Assembly: GCA_005784505.1 (NCBI GenBank)
Contig: VCAZ01000132.1
Location: forward strand, 503,501 to 567,500
Length of the DNA stretch: 64,000 nucleotides
Source: Bagarius yarrelli
Taxonomy: Eukaryota; Chordata; Actinopteri; Siluriformes; Sisoridae
Direction: 5' to 3'
Under the pieces are notes generated by a model. It had not been told where the DNA came from. It saw only the letters and a list, made by a program, of their open reading frames with translations, and did no database searches. Both the position numbers and the translations under genes were made by a program. Shown one piece after another: positions 50,501 through 60,206 of this stretch. How positions within the stretch are numbered: the first letter of the stretch is position 1; every line of letters starts with the position of its first letter.

Positions 50501-50955
50501 TTAGTGTTGTTCATCTAGAATAATGCAGGAGGCATATATTAACATTTTTTTGCAACATAAAACTTACACACAATAAAACAACCTGGAAAGAGGAGAAAAT
50601 ATGCACAAATCATTCTTGGTGCTCTCTCTTTGCATGCAAAATCTTCTGTCTCTGTTATTGGCAGCATACTGGACACAAAGACACCATCACTAAGGTACCC
50701 TTCATGCTCACAACAAGTGTTACTGACATAAGAACAAAAGCCAGAACCTGTGCTATTTAATCATATTAGCTGTGCTGCATTTACTTGGTAACTCAAGAAA
50801 GCGAACAAACCAATCAATATCATAAAAATATATACAAATACATAATTTTAAAATTTACAAAAATGTATATTTTGTCCTTAATAAATCTTATTCATAAGTT
50901 TTAAAACATTGCTTACCAGAGTGAAGAAGAAAGCCAGAATGTAGTACAGCGCCAT
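32578..50955 (-). CDS. Receptor-type guanylate cyclase with short cysteine-rich ectodomain
   Basis: It converts GTP to cGMP at the plasma membrane. Exons in transcript order: 50917-50955, 50318-50414, 44471-44603, 42988-43111, 41436-41540, 41207-41300, 40930-41075, 40337-40409, 40062-40206, 39894-39980, 39137-39280, 38924-39045, 38652-38796, 37271-37319, 37075-37185, 36635-36754, 36400-36493, 35548-35635, 35292-35431, 33825-33977, 33486-33584, 33275-33366, 32578-32682. They total 2505 nt (834 residues) in one frame. Order: signal peptide, ectodomain of about 200 residues, one membrane helix, kinase-homology domain, coiled coil, cyclase domain, 25-residue tail. Known vertebrate receptor cyclases have ectodomains near 430 residues with an ANF-receptor fold; this does not. 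One donor is GC, and one junction (41207/41075) holds frame only with a weak alternative donor. I give no symbol because the subfamily is not clear. Confidence 0.9.
34035..34262 (+). mobile_element. Tc1-derived element, left half
   Basis: 'tataggcaaaggtttgtgga' start, then 'ccagcattaccatgcatctg' and 'catagtgtgttctgg'. Same family as 10503-10952, truncated on the right. Confidence 0.55.
34263..35190. other. Repeat-like, GC-rich segment in a guanylate cyclase intron
   Basis: It starts with 'gttacgcatgtaaccttggt', a sequence reminiscent of the ends of a dispersed fish retroelement (DIRS-like, uncertain). It continues with GC-rich sequence holding open frames on both strands (34538-34960 plus; 34378-34641 minus), none of which I recognise. 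It is inserted between exons 35292-35431 and 33825-33977. Confidence 0.35.
35725..35865 (+). repeat. Fish dispersed tRNA-like repeat
   Basis: B-box 'gggttcgagtccc', then 'ctgggctcctgaacaaagac' and 'gcatctgccaacagccaaaa'. A tail-only fragment of the family is at 35200-35250. Confidence 0.6.
38035..38443 (-). mobile_element. Solo LTR with perfect 5-bp target duplication
   Basis: The unit begins and ends with inverted TGTAA/TTACA and is flanked on both sides by ATTAT (38030-38034 and 38444-38448). On the minus strand it has a TATA-like 'tatttatagcccttgtg'. It shares 'cacaagggctataaatac' and 'caggaagtaaaca' with 57831-58439. No internal retroelement sequence adjoins it. It lies in a guanylate cyclase intron. 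Confidence 0.75.
39415..39775 (-). mobile_element. Tc1-derived element
   Basis: Reverse copy of the 10503-10952 family: 'ttcagtggg'-like and 'tccactacaaccagaacaca' segments, ending 'aacctttggccatatcgtgt' at the inverted terminus. Confidence 0.55.
40550..40850 (-). repeat. Fish 'ggcagcacggtggc' dispersed repeat
   Basis: 'atccatccattgtttattcc', 'caccctggcaaagaagcaca', 'tttttggactgtggaaggaa' and 'gggagaacatgcaaacccaa' are in the order typical of this fish repeat. The right end is missing. Confidence 0.65.
40930..41075 (-). other. Guanylate cyclase juxtamembrane Cys cluster and transmembrane helix
   Basis: The exon encodes CGDDICELEESCLTCPADCG, six cysteines just outside the membrane, then CPMATS and a hydrophobic helix (IKVAIGLPVAMICTGFILTV). 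This places the single membrane span at about residues 225-245 of the model. Confidence 0.88.
41583..41672 (-). repeat. tRNA-derived SINE, short copy
   Basis: On the minus strand: 'ggcgcctggtgtagtgggtt' (A-box region) then 'gtttgagtccagcttgggtc' (B-box), followed by a run of about 14 C. Same family as 49225-49385. Confidence 0.65.
41950..42132 (+). repeat. Fish dispersed tRNA-like repeat
   Basis: 'agtggttagagcattggact', B-box 'gggtttaattctcc', core 'ctgggcccttgcacaggaca', tail 'gtatgccaaaaatgtaaatc'. Confidence 0.65.
43400..44360 (+). pseudogene. PIF/Harbinger transposase remnant
   Basis: The frame at 44064-44200 reads HNIVARWPESSHDSYILKNC, closely matching the HARBI1-type core (xxVARWPGSxHDSxI). 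The remainder of the transposase is unreadable. Upstream, 'gtgcatacgcgaatcataaa' and 'gcgtatgcgtattcagtcgg' may be degraded ends. It lies in the large guanylate cyclase intron between exons 44471-44603 and 42988-43111. Confidence 0.5.
44725..44905 (+). repeat. Fish dispersed tRNA-like repeat
   Basis: 'gtgttagactgctgagtgga', core 'ctgggcccctgagcaaggca', 'gctggataagggtgtctgtt', tail 'aaatgatgtaaatgcaa'. Confidence 0.65.
44906..46180. other. Guanylate cyclase intron, nothing recognised
   Basis: AT-rich sequence without supported coding or repeat structure. Confidence 0.5.
46180..48910 (+). mobile_element. BEL/Pao retrotransposon remnant
   Basis: A gag-like frame at 46774-47169 reads GRARKAIKLAYYAAWAILD, then RIPFVIAKAFRDKLNSWPKD, and a nucleocapsid-type knuckle (CFYEKPGHAIHRC). 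Downstream are weak traces of the protease and RT (about 47540-48110, e.g. SKLPNNKECAMRRL). Many stops and gaps; LTRs not identified. It occupies the intron between cyclase exons 50318-50414 and 44471-44603, in opposite orientation to the gene. Confidence 0.65.
49225..49385 (+). repeat. tRNA-derived SINE
   Basis: The A-box region 'gctggcaccatagtgtagtg' and B-box 'ggtttgattcc' are spaced as in a tRNA. A 3' part 'tctgtctgtcctattaataa' and an A-rich tail follow. Confidence 0.7.
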
Positions 50956-51796
50956 TGGAAACCGCTCATCACTGTGTGTTCTTGGTGAAGACTGACTTGG
51001 TAAACAGCTGCTGTCTGCTCTCCACTTTTTTGTTTCCTGATAGCCCTCTAATTATTCAATCAGTCAAAGAGCCCAAGCTAATCCACAGTCACCTCCACTC
51101 TCCCAAGGAGAGGTGACTGACCTTCAGCCGGCACTAGCACATGCACTCATTACAAGGCTACATGTTTAAGGTGAAAATTTTTTTTTAAACTAATTTTTAA
51201 TATAAAATATAAGGAGAACCTGTGCAAGTGTGATCTAAATAACAAAACAGTTAGGCTGTTGGCTATGTCAGCTAAATTTTTATTGTTTTTGTGTAATGTT
51301 TTGCATGTTTTTCTTTGTGGGTTTTCTTTTGGTTTTCTGCCACCTCCAACAGCATGCCAGTAGATGAACTGGCTATATTAACGCTTATGAGTGATTCAGT
51401 GTCCAAGTTTAATGCAATCAAACAGTGACCTTTGAGAGGCTCTGGATCCACTGCAACCCTGATTTCATGATTTAATTGGACAGCATTTATTGGCCAGACT
51501 TTAAAAGCATTTCAATCCAGTGTCTTTTGTTGCATTCTGTTGAATCTTCTGGGTCTGCTTCCAAAATTCAGTGGTTTGTGGGTGTGATGTCCGAGTTTGA
51601 GACTGAAACCCTAAATAAGTTAAAGCATTACTGATAAAAGATAAATAAACAAACTGGCCTTTGACAGAGCAGCAGTTTTACAGGCCATGTGACACACCAA
51701 ACATTATGGCTTTCCTTCCTGCTTGACAGATAGGAAAAAGTAAAACTAAGTAAAAACCAGACTTATTCAGTGTTACATTTTCCTTTTTTTTAATCT

Positions 51797-53335
51797 AGCC
51801 AGAGGGGTCACAAGTCAGTGACTTTGGTGCCAGTCCCAAGCCTGGATAAATAGAGAGGGTTGTGTCAGAAAAGGAAAAAAACTTAAATATGCGAATCATT
51901 CGCCAAAATTTAATACCGGATCGATCAAGGCCCAGGTTGACAACGAATGCCACTGGCGCCATTGACCTACAGGGTGCAGCCGGAAATTGGGCTACTGTTG
52001 GTCAAAGGAGAAGAGGAGGAAGACACGTAAATAGACAAAAGAGGGAGAGGAAAGGCAAGAGTGTATGACTGAGAACAGGGACTCTAAATGTTGGGACAAT
52101 GACAGGAAAAGGTAGAGAGCTGGTAGATATGATGGAGAGAAGGAGGGTAGATATGTTGTGTGTACAGCAGACCAGGTAAAAGGGTAGCAAGGCTTGTAGT
52201 ATAGTATTCAAGTTGTTTTATCATCGTGTGGATAGAAAGAGAAATGGGGTAGGGGTGATCCAGAAAGAGGAGTTTGTGAAGAATTTTCTGAAGATGAAAA
52301 GAGTGTAAGACAGGGTAAGTCTGAAGTTAGAAATTAAAGCGCTGATGGTGAATGTTGTAAGTGTAAGTAGGTTGTGAGTTGGAAGAGAAAGAGAGGTTCT
52401 GGCATTGTATTTCCAGAGAAGAAAGAGTAGTGATAGGTGCAGACTTAAATGGACATGTTGGTGAGGGGAACAGGGGTGATAAGGAAGTGCTGGGCAGAAC
52501 AGAGAGAAGCATATAGTGACTTATAAGAGCAGAGAAAGAAGCACACAGGTAGATTACATCTTATGTAGACGATGTGCTCTGAAAGAGATTAGTGACTGTA
52601 AAATTGTGGTGGGAGAGAGTGTAGCCAAACAGCATAGAATGGTGGTGTGTAGGATAAAGATGTTAGTCTAGAAGAAGAAGAGCTCAAAGCTAAAAAAGAA
52701 AACCAAGTGGTGGAAGCTAAAAAAGGAATAATACTGTGAAGAATTTAGACAGGAGTTAAAACAGGCTTTTGATGGTCAGTTAGTGTTTCCAGATGAATGG
52801 CAAACTACAGCAGAAGTGATCAGGGAGACAGGAAGAAAGGTGTTAGGTGTGTCATATGGAAGGAGGAAAGAAGATAAAGAAACTTGGTTGTGGAATGAGG
52901 AAGTTCATGATAGTATACAGAGGAAGAGGTCAGCCAAGACGAAGTGGGACATAGAAAGGACTGAGCAAAGTAAACAGGAATACAAGGATTTGCGGCACAG
53001 AGTGAAGAGGGAAGTGGCTAAGGCCAAGCAAAGGCATATAATGAGTTGTACACTAGTTTAGACACTAGAGAAGGAGAGAAGGACATGTGCAGGTTAGCAA
53101 GGCAGAGGGATCGAGATGGTAAAGATGTGCAGCAGGTTAGGGTTATTAAGGATGGAGATGAAAAGGTGCTCACAAATGTACAGAGAAGATGGAAGGAGTA
53201 CTTTGAAGGGTTGATGAATGAGGAAAATTAAATGGAAAAAGAGTAGAAGAGGTAAATAATGTGGAGCAGGAAGTTCAAAAGATTAGTACATGTTTTGAAG
53301 TTAGGATGACTTTGAAGAGGATGAAAAGAGGAAAG
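51797..53335 (+). mobile_element. RTE-type LINE, 3'-truncated copy (left arm of inverted pair)
   Basis: It opens with 'agaggggtcacaagtcagtg' and 'gataaatagagagggttgtg', matched in reverse by the 54050-56040 copy. Coding traces are GAAGNWATVGQRRRGGR (51970-52020), the endonuclease start (LNVGTMTGKGRELVDMMERR, about 52085-52145), and the linker before RT (52783-53231: AEVIRETGRKVLGVSYGRRK, then KREVAKAKQRH and VQRRWKEYFEGLMNEEN). It stops at RMKRGKG, just before the RT core. Broken by stops. Confidence 0.78.
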
Positions 53336-54050
53336 GGGTTGTTTAAAGCCAGAAGGGGGTAGCAAGAGCAGGGCAAACCAAGAGGGTGGGAGCAAAAACC
53401 AGGGATTGCCCAGAGGGGAAGCAAGGAACACAGCAAAGTAGGGAGAACACAGCAACATCCTTAGCCATGTTTGGGGGTGGAGCGACATCCCCCAGCTGAC
53501 CTCGGGGGCAAAGCGACATACAGAGCCAAACCTGGGGCGGAGCCAAGTCAAGACCCAAACCAGTTTTTAGAGCCAAGACAGGAGGTAAATCCAGATCCAG
53601 GGCGGAGCCCAGGGGCAGAGCCAGGTTTTTTGCGGGAACACCAGGGGAGGAGCTAGCTCAAGCTCTGGCTCTGGGGCAAAGATGGGCTTTAGCTTTGGCA
53701 TAAACTTTGCGGCAGGCTCAGGGATACTCTCTGTGGTTGGCCCTATTGATCCTTCATCCATCATGCATGGGTAGCTGGCTAGACTCCTGGTTTGGAGTGG
53801 GGGCTTGTCTGTGTTTTCTCTGCGGGGCGTAGGGTAAAAGGAGAGCCATTGTGCCCGGCACCCACTCCACAAACTCTACAAAAAACCTTTTTGATCCCCT
53901 TGTCAGACAGTTTTGGCCTTTGTGTCTAGAAAATCAAGTCGAGGAGCTCCCTGGTATGTTCCTCCAATGAACGCTTCCTCTGCTCCATAGCATTGAGTCA
54001 TATCCCCTTAAATTAATTAAAAATGTTGTCAAAAACCCAGACATTTATAC
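53336..54050. other. Spacer between inverted LINE arms, GC-rich and unidentified
   Basis: A purine-rich first half repeats 'gcggagcc', 'cagagcc' and 'gggcaaagc' variants. The second half on the minus strand reads TMALLLPYAPQRKHRQ and similar, suggestive of a retroelement gag but not identifiable. It is much richer in G+C than the surroundings. Confidence 0.4.
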
Positions 54051-56040
54051 TAGGTCTGGAGATAGAGATAGTTCTCTCCAGAGCAAACCTCTCCAGATTT
54101 TCCTCCACTTTCTCCCTGGTCTCACTACAGATCACAATGTCATTGTCCAAAGAGATTCACTAATCATTCTCTGTCTGACTTACTGCATACCTCACCACTG
54201 TCCTGCTCCCCTCATACATATCCTGAACCACCCTGACATACTTTCAGCTATTCCTGACCTCCTCATACAATACCACAGATCTTCTCTTGGTACCAGGTCA
54301 TATGCTTTCTCCAGGTCTACAAAAACACAGTGCAGCTCCCTACGACCATCTCTGTACTTCTCCATCAGCATTCTCAGCAAAGATCGCATCTGTAGTGCTC
54401 TTTCTGGCCATACTGCCATACTGTTGCTCACAAATATCTACTACCATACTTAACCTAGCTTTTAGTACTCTTCTTCTCCATTCCTCAGGCTTTTTTCTCA
54501 CTCAGTAAAATCCTGTTAAACAATCTAGTAAGAAATTCCACATTTCCACACCTCCACCGGTATTCAGGACCAACCGCCTTTCCTCTTTTCACTCTCTTTA
54601 AAGCCATTCTAACTTCATATAAACTAATCTTTTAAACTTCCTGCTCCACATTGTTTACCTCTTCAACCCCCTTTTACCTTTTATTTTCCTCATTTATCAA
54701 CACTTTAAACGACTCATTCCATCTTCTCTGTACACTCTCTTCACTTGTGAACACATATCCATCTTGATCCTTAATAATCCTAACCTGCTACACATCCTTC
54801 GTATCTCGTTCCCTCTTCCTTGCTAACCTGTTTAAGTCTTTCTCTCCCTCTTTAGTGTCTAACCTAGTGTACAACTTAGCATATGCCTTCTGCTTAGCCA
54901 CTTCCCTCTTCACTCTGTGCCACAAATCCTGGTATTTCTGTCTACTTTCCTAGGTCCTTTTCATGTCCCTTTTTGCATTAGCTAACCTCTTTCTCTGTAT
55001 ACTACCCTGAACTTCCTCATTCCATCACAAAGTCTCCTTCCATATGACACACCTAGCACCTTTCTTCTTGTCTCCCTGATCACTTCTGCTGTAGTTTGCC
55101 ACTTATCTAGAAACACTAACTGACCACCCAGAGCCTGTTTCAACCTATCTCTTCTTCTTCCAAACCAACATCTTCATCCTACACACCACCATCTATGTTG
55201 TCTGGCTAAACTCTCTCCCACCATAACTTTATATAATAGTCTTTAATCTCTTAAAAATCACTTCGTCTACATAATATGTAATCTACCTGTGTGCTCCTTC
55301 ACCCACTAAGGCACTATATGCTCCTCTCTCTTCTGAAAATAAGTATTTTCCACAGCCATTTTCATCCTCCTGGCAAAGTCTACTATCATGTGTCCTTCAC
55401 TGTTCCTTTCCCTAACTTCAAATCTGCCCAACAACTGTAGTTTACTCACCAACATGTCCATTAATTGACTAACTCATCCAACTCACTCCAGAACCTCTTT
55501 CTTTTCTACCTCACAACCTACTTGTGGGGCATACCCACTTACAACATTTACCATCAACCCTTTAACTTTTTAACTTCAGACTCATCACCCTGTTTGACAC
55601 TCTTTTCACCTCCAAACAATTTTTTAAAATCTTTTTCAGGATCACCCCTACCCCTATTTCTCTTCAATATATCTACCTTCCTTCTCTCCATCATATCAAC
55701 CAGCTCTTTACCTTTCCCTGTAATTGGCCCAACATTTAGCATCCCTATTCTCAGTCCTACACTTTTGCCTTTTTTCTTCTCTTTCTGTCTATTGACGGTC
55801 CTTCTCCGCTCCTCCTTTGACCACCAGTAACCCAATTTCTGCTGGCACCCTGCTGTCAACGGTGCCGATGGCTGTCGTTAACCTGGGCCTCAACCGATCT
55901 AGTATTAAATTATGACTGATGATTTGCATATGTAGTTTGACAATGTTTGACAATGTGGCCTTCCTGACACAGCCCTCTCTATTTATCCAGACTTGAGACT
56001 GGCACCAAAGTCACTGGCCTGTGATCCCTGTGGCTAGAAT
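54050..56040 (-). mobile_element. RTE-type LINE copy (right arm of inverted pair)
   Basis: Reverse copy of the same family: 5' end 'ctagccacagggatcacagg' (about 56035), endonuclease start (LNVGPITGKGKELVDMMERR, about 55680-55740) and the RT palm (54192-54431: LMEKYRDGRRELHCVFVDLEKAYD). It extends farther into RT than the left arm. Many stops and frameshifts. Confidence 0.78.
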
Positions 56041-57190
56041 ACAACAGCAGCAGTGTGTAATGGGGTAATATTTTTATGTTTGGTATTTTAGTACTGTTAC
56101 CCTAAGGTTTACACTTTCAATTCTTTCAGACTACAGTCAGCATTTTTCAAGATGTTCTACTGCACATATAACTACATTATATTTATTAAACCATAAAACA
56201 TGTAGCTGATATATTTGACCTATGTTTTGGGACAAACATGCTTAATCAGATTTTTGACACAGGTCAAGTGTTCATCTAGGTGTCCATTATAACTTACATG
56301 TTTTAGATTTTTTTTTTAGAATATTTTTGAAATCAACTATAAAATCATATAAAGAATTTATTACAAATTATTTGTACACTAATATGCCATAATTCAAATT
56401 CTCAATGTATACAATGAAATCAATGTAACCAATGTGTCTGTATTTGTGCACACGTTTTTGTAAAGGATCCTTTTTCTGTCTCTGTCTCGACTCATTTAGA
56501 CTTGGACTTGATTTGGACTTTAACCTCTTTGGACTTGGACGCTAACCCCTTTGACTTAGACTTGACTTGGTGCAGACAGTAATTCTTTCCCTTCCTTAAC
56601 ATGGCTGCCAACTAACAATTATTTCACAGTATTTCAACTCGAAAAATTATTCACAATCTAACCAGGGTTTGATGTGCCTTCGTTAAGCAGTTAACAGTTA
56701 TTCCCAGTATACTACAAACCCGTGCTATATAGCCTCAATAATTCAACTGTTTCATGACAAATATCAAGCCACATGTCAATATGTCTTGCAAATGTTACAC
56801 AACATAGAACTGATTTGCTGCTTTTTCAAAATTGGTTATTTTACCTGGTTGTGTACTAAAGTGAAAGTGTTTAGTATGCAATATTATGTTACAGATACAT
56901 GGAAATAATTTTACCTTGGACCCAGAGGTGATTTTTGTTAGGTAATTTTACCAACTCAAATCTCCGACATAATTAGGCAATTAAGCTTAGTGAAATGTTG
57001 TTGATAATAGATTCAAAATGTACTGCTTTGAAACGAAAAGCAGACATTGAACTGAACTGTGGTTATCAGAAGTTTGCAACTCTGTGCTATAGAGAAGATC
57101 ACATAGGAAGGGCGAAATTTGGATGATTAATTCTGGAAACCATTTTTGTATTATATAAAAACAGTACTACGTGATTTGATCTGATAAAGT
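56041..57190. other. Intergenic, nothing recognised
   Basis: AT-rich sequence. A short 'gacttggac' repetition occurs near 56490-56570 (cttggacttgatttggactt). Confidence 0.5.
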
Positions 57191-57342
57191 TCATTCATTC
57201 GGGGTCACAGGGATCTGCTGGAACCTATCCCAGCTTTCTCTGAAATGGCAAAAGGCAGAAGGGGTACACCCTGGAAAGTGGAAAATCTGTTCTTTTTTTG
57301 TGTGTATGTACAGCATGTGCCATTTAGTACATGTTTTATTGT

Positions 57343-57400
<58 letters not shown>

Positions 57401-57545
57401 TATTATTAATGTCAAATAGTAATAAATTATTATAAGGACTGGTGATCTGTCCAGGGTGACACCTGCCTTTCACCCAATGACAGCTGGGATAGTCACCAGC
57501 AGGTCCACGTGACCCTGATTAGAAATAAGTGGGCATAGATGCCAG
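57191..57545. repeat. Fish 'ggcagcacggtggc' repeat fragments around a (GATA)n tract
   Basis: Left part 'ggaacctatcccagctttct' and right part 'ccctgattagaaataagtgg' belong to the 40550-40850 family. Between them is a run of about 15 GATA units (57343-57401). Confidence 0.65.
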
Positions 57546-57719
57546 CGACAAACATGTGGAACATCCAATTATTTACCACTGCACTCTTGAGAGAGTGCAT
57601 GATACGGTCATAGCTTTATGGGCATCTGATTATCACAATTATATATGTGCCTAATAAACATCTCACTGTTGTTATAAACCCCATCCTTCTGGGAAAAGAT
57701 AAAACCAAATGTTTTTGAG

Positions 57720-57830
57720 GGTGGCTGTGGACTTTTAGTTCCAGTTTAATCTGAAGGTGTTCAGTGGGTTGAGGTCAGTTTTCTGTTCATGAGTATTAAA
57801 CATTTTTTCACTCCAAACAGAACATAGCAT
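57720..57830 (-). mobile_element. Tc1-derived fragment
   Basis: Contains 'ttccagtttaatctgaaggt' and 'gttgaggtcag', as in 39415-39775. It is cut by the solo LTR that follows. Confidence 0.45.
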
Positions 57831-58439
57831 TGTAATACTCTTCACCGATGCAAGACTTATCAAACCCAAGGTGCAGTTTATTTACCAGTGAACTTCCAAA
57901 ACATAAAACAAACTTAACCTCACTTAAACAAAAAACAAAACAACAAACAGATTAGACTTGAGTTGACTTGACTTGACTTGACTTCTAGCAAGAAGCTTTA
58001 CCATGAACAGCCTCATCCAAGTTAAATACAAATGATAATCCACAAACACAAAGCAAACCACAAGGGCTATAAATACACATTAACTAGACAAGACACACCT
58101 GAACACAATCACAAGACTTAAAAAAAACAATGAAATCAAGACACAAAGAACAAGGGAAAGCACAAGACAGAAAGACAAGTGGAACAAGGGTCACATGACA
58201 ACGACCAACCAGGAAGTAAACAAAGAACAAGAACTGACTGGGCTAGCATAGCTAGCTAGCACATCATAGCATTGCATAGCATAGCTAGCATAGCCTAGCC
58301 ATAAACAATAAACATGAATATTAACATAATACATTAAACGTAACAAAACATGAAACAAGAAACCAAAAGCATGAACTAACAAACAACGGAACATTAAATA
58401 AGACATTAAACATGAAACCAAAACCCCATGAATGTTACA
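57831..58439 (-). mobile_element. Solo LTR with perfect 5-bp target duplication
   Basis: A 609-bp unit with TGTAA/TTACA ends, flanked by AGCAT at 57826-57830 and 58440-58444. It shares internal blocks with 38035-38443, so one LTR family. It contains short tandem 'ttgac' units (about 57965-57982) and 'catagctagc' repeats (about 58245-58300). It was inserted into a Tc1-derived fragment. Confidence 0.75.
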
Positions 58440-60206
58440 AGCATAGAGCTCACTTTGTGCACGGGGTATTGTTGTGTGGAAACAGGTTTGGGCACGAAAA
58501 ATTGTAATCAAACGTGCATCTTCTAAAAAATGTTTGCTTTGGACCAAGTCTTTTCCTGTCTTAGGACAGGTTTGTGTTAAGGTTAGTCTAACAGGTTAAA
58601 CATTTTAACCACAGTTCTGGAGAAAACTTTAAACTGTTGCATAGAGATGACTGGTTACCGGATTGGGTCCAATTACAGAAGTAGCAGAGGACAAAAGAAG
58701 AGAAAGAAAATGTTAAACTTTGCTTCCAACAATGTTACATTTATCCTTTCCGATTTATACTGATCACTGTTAAGACCTTCGAAAATTTTAAAATAGTACA
58801 TAAAACAAAATAATAGTCAGACTCAGTTTAAATGTGTGGAACCATGTAGTTGAGTTTATTTACAATGACCAGCTACAAGCTTAACAGCAGAAACAGTGAA
58901 ACTATGGGGAAAGATGGATAATTTGGAAAAGATAGGGACAACTGGGGACTTGACCAATGATACAAAAAAAGCTAATAGTTTCTTTTTATAGATGCCTCAG
59001 GGTGGTACACTCCAACAACAGCTTTGCAATAGCAACTAGACATTTTTGCTTCAGTTGATTAAATTGTTTTAATGTATATGATATATTTGATCATACTTAT
59101 AAATACAGTACATTTTGTTAATTTATTTAAATAATTCACAATACAGTTTGAGTACTTGATAAGTATTTTCAGTTCATTAAGTATGTTCTGATAAACCACA
59201 GCAAAGTGTAAATAGTTGTGCAAATCTATACTTCGAGTTAAAATGTTACTTTCAGTACTTATTATGAATTTGACCAAACAGTTATGATAAAATATCGGTT
59301 ATTTCTGTTTATGTATGATATATGTATATATTTATACTATAATATATATAAATACATAAAAATATGGGAGATGGTGGCTCAGTGGTTGTGTTGGTTTTGA
59401 TTCCCAGCACTACTAATGTGCCACTGAGTGGCTCCTGATCAATATGTAATTGTTAGGTATGTGCAGGTTTTCTTGAACCGGTAACCAGTGGGCTGGCATC
59501 TAATGCCTGGATCCTTTATGTGGTTACAGCAGTGAAACAGGGGGATGTTCAGAAAATGGTACACTTCCTCTTTTATGCTTTCCACTTCATCGAAAACTCT
59601 AGAAAATCTTTTTAAACAACAATATCCATGCCAAAACTACACACTTCTCAAAACAAAGAGTAATCTTTTATCCACAAGAAAAAGAAAGAGTTCGCAGATG
59701 TAAAAAGCCTTTTTGAGGTCCTGTTCAAATAAGCGCTACACTTCTGTCTAAACTGGCACTCCATGGATACATCAGAGGTACCATAGCAACCAAAAGCCAA
59801 CAATTTCTCTGATTGCACTCAATTAGCAAATTATCATGAGCAGAAAAGCGCGCAGACTTAGAAGGACCTATTCACCTTGACGTCTCAAAATACAGCCCAA
59901 TAAATGAAAATTAGAGAATATAATGGGGTACTTGTGGGTGTTTACAATTTCTTTGCAAAACAGATTTTACCAGAATAGTCTGTGGTTGGTCTTAATTACT
60001 GTTAGAGTGCAGTCATTACAGGAAGGGCAAATCATGCATTATATATTAATCTGACAAACCGACATGACTCATATGATGTGGATTTGTCTGAGATCATGTT
60101 AAACTGGCCCTGTGATTTTCTACTTAGTGTGTAAGACACAGTAAATGTTGGTTATTTAACAACATTCTGTACAAAGGTTTAAGAGGTTTTAGCATGACAT
60201 GCCATA
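58440..60206. other. Intergenic, no gene recognised
   Basis: Apart from the repeat head at 59365 this is AT-rich sequence without coding signal. Confidence 0.5.
59365..59440 (+). repeat. Fish dispersed tRNA-like repeat, head only
   Basis: 'gagatggtggctcagtggtt' and 'ttttgattcccagcactact', then divergent. Confidence 0.5.

Larger units (their letters stand above)
41207..50955 (-). other. Guanylate cyclase signal peptide and cysteine-rich ectodomain exons
   Basis: The start ATG (50953-50955) is in good context (CCAATGG) and begins MALYYILAFFFTL, continuing into VMVVECWHD as a signal peptide. Later exons encode ECWHDLDNTEYDCWPITEP (50318-50414), MAWVQRPPEKVTDGEEFNVTY (44471-44603), SNASDAKRFCYEHECPSNW and NEHNCCVYHANIHSCPLGLM (42988-43111), ICGPWIPDDGEIVTHTV (41436-41540) and GVTSVIAHVKVGQMHAALES (41207-41300). 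Cys pairs and NxT/NxS sites (NVT, NAS) fit an extracellular domain. No ANF-receptor motif was seen. Ligand unknown. Confidence 0.8.

Noticed and set aside
32578..50955. Reading the kinase-like exons as a receptor tyrosine kinase
   Set aside because: The catalytic loop lacks the HRD aspartate, DFG is DYG, and the same frame continues into a complete guanylate cyclase domain.
57191..57415. Ile-Tyr-Leu-Ser repeat ORF
   Set aside because: It is the GATA tetranucleotide tract read in frame.
58191..58547. 118-codon minus-strand ORF
   Set aside because: It lies mostly inside the second solo LTR and owes its length to repeats.
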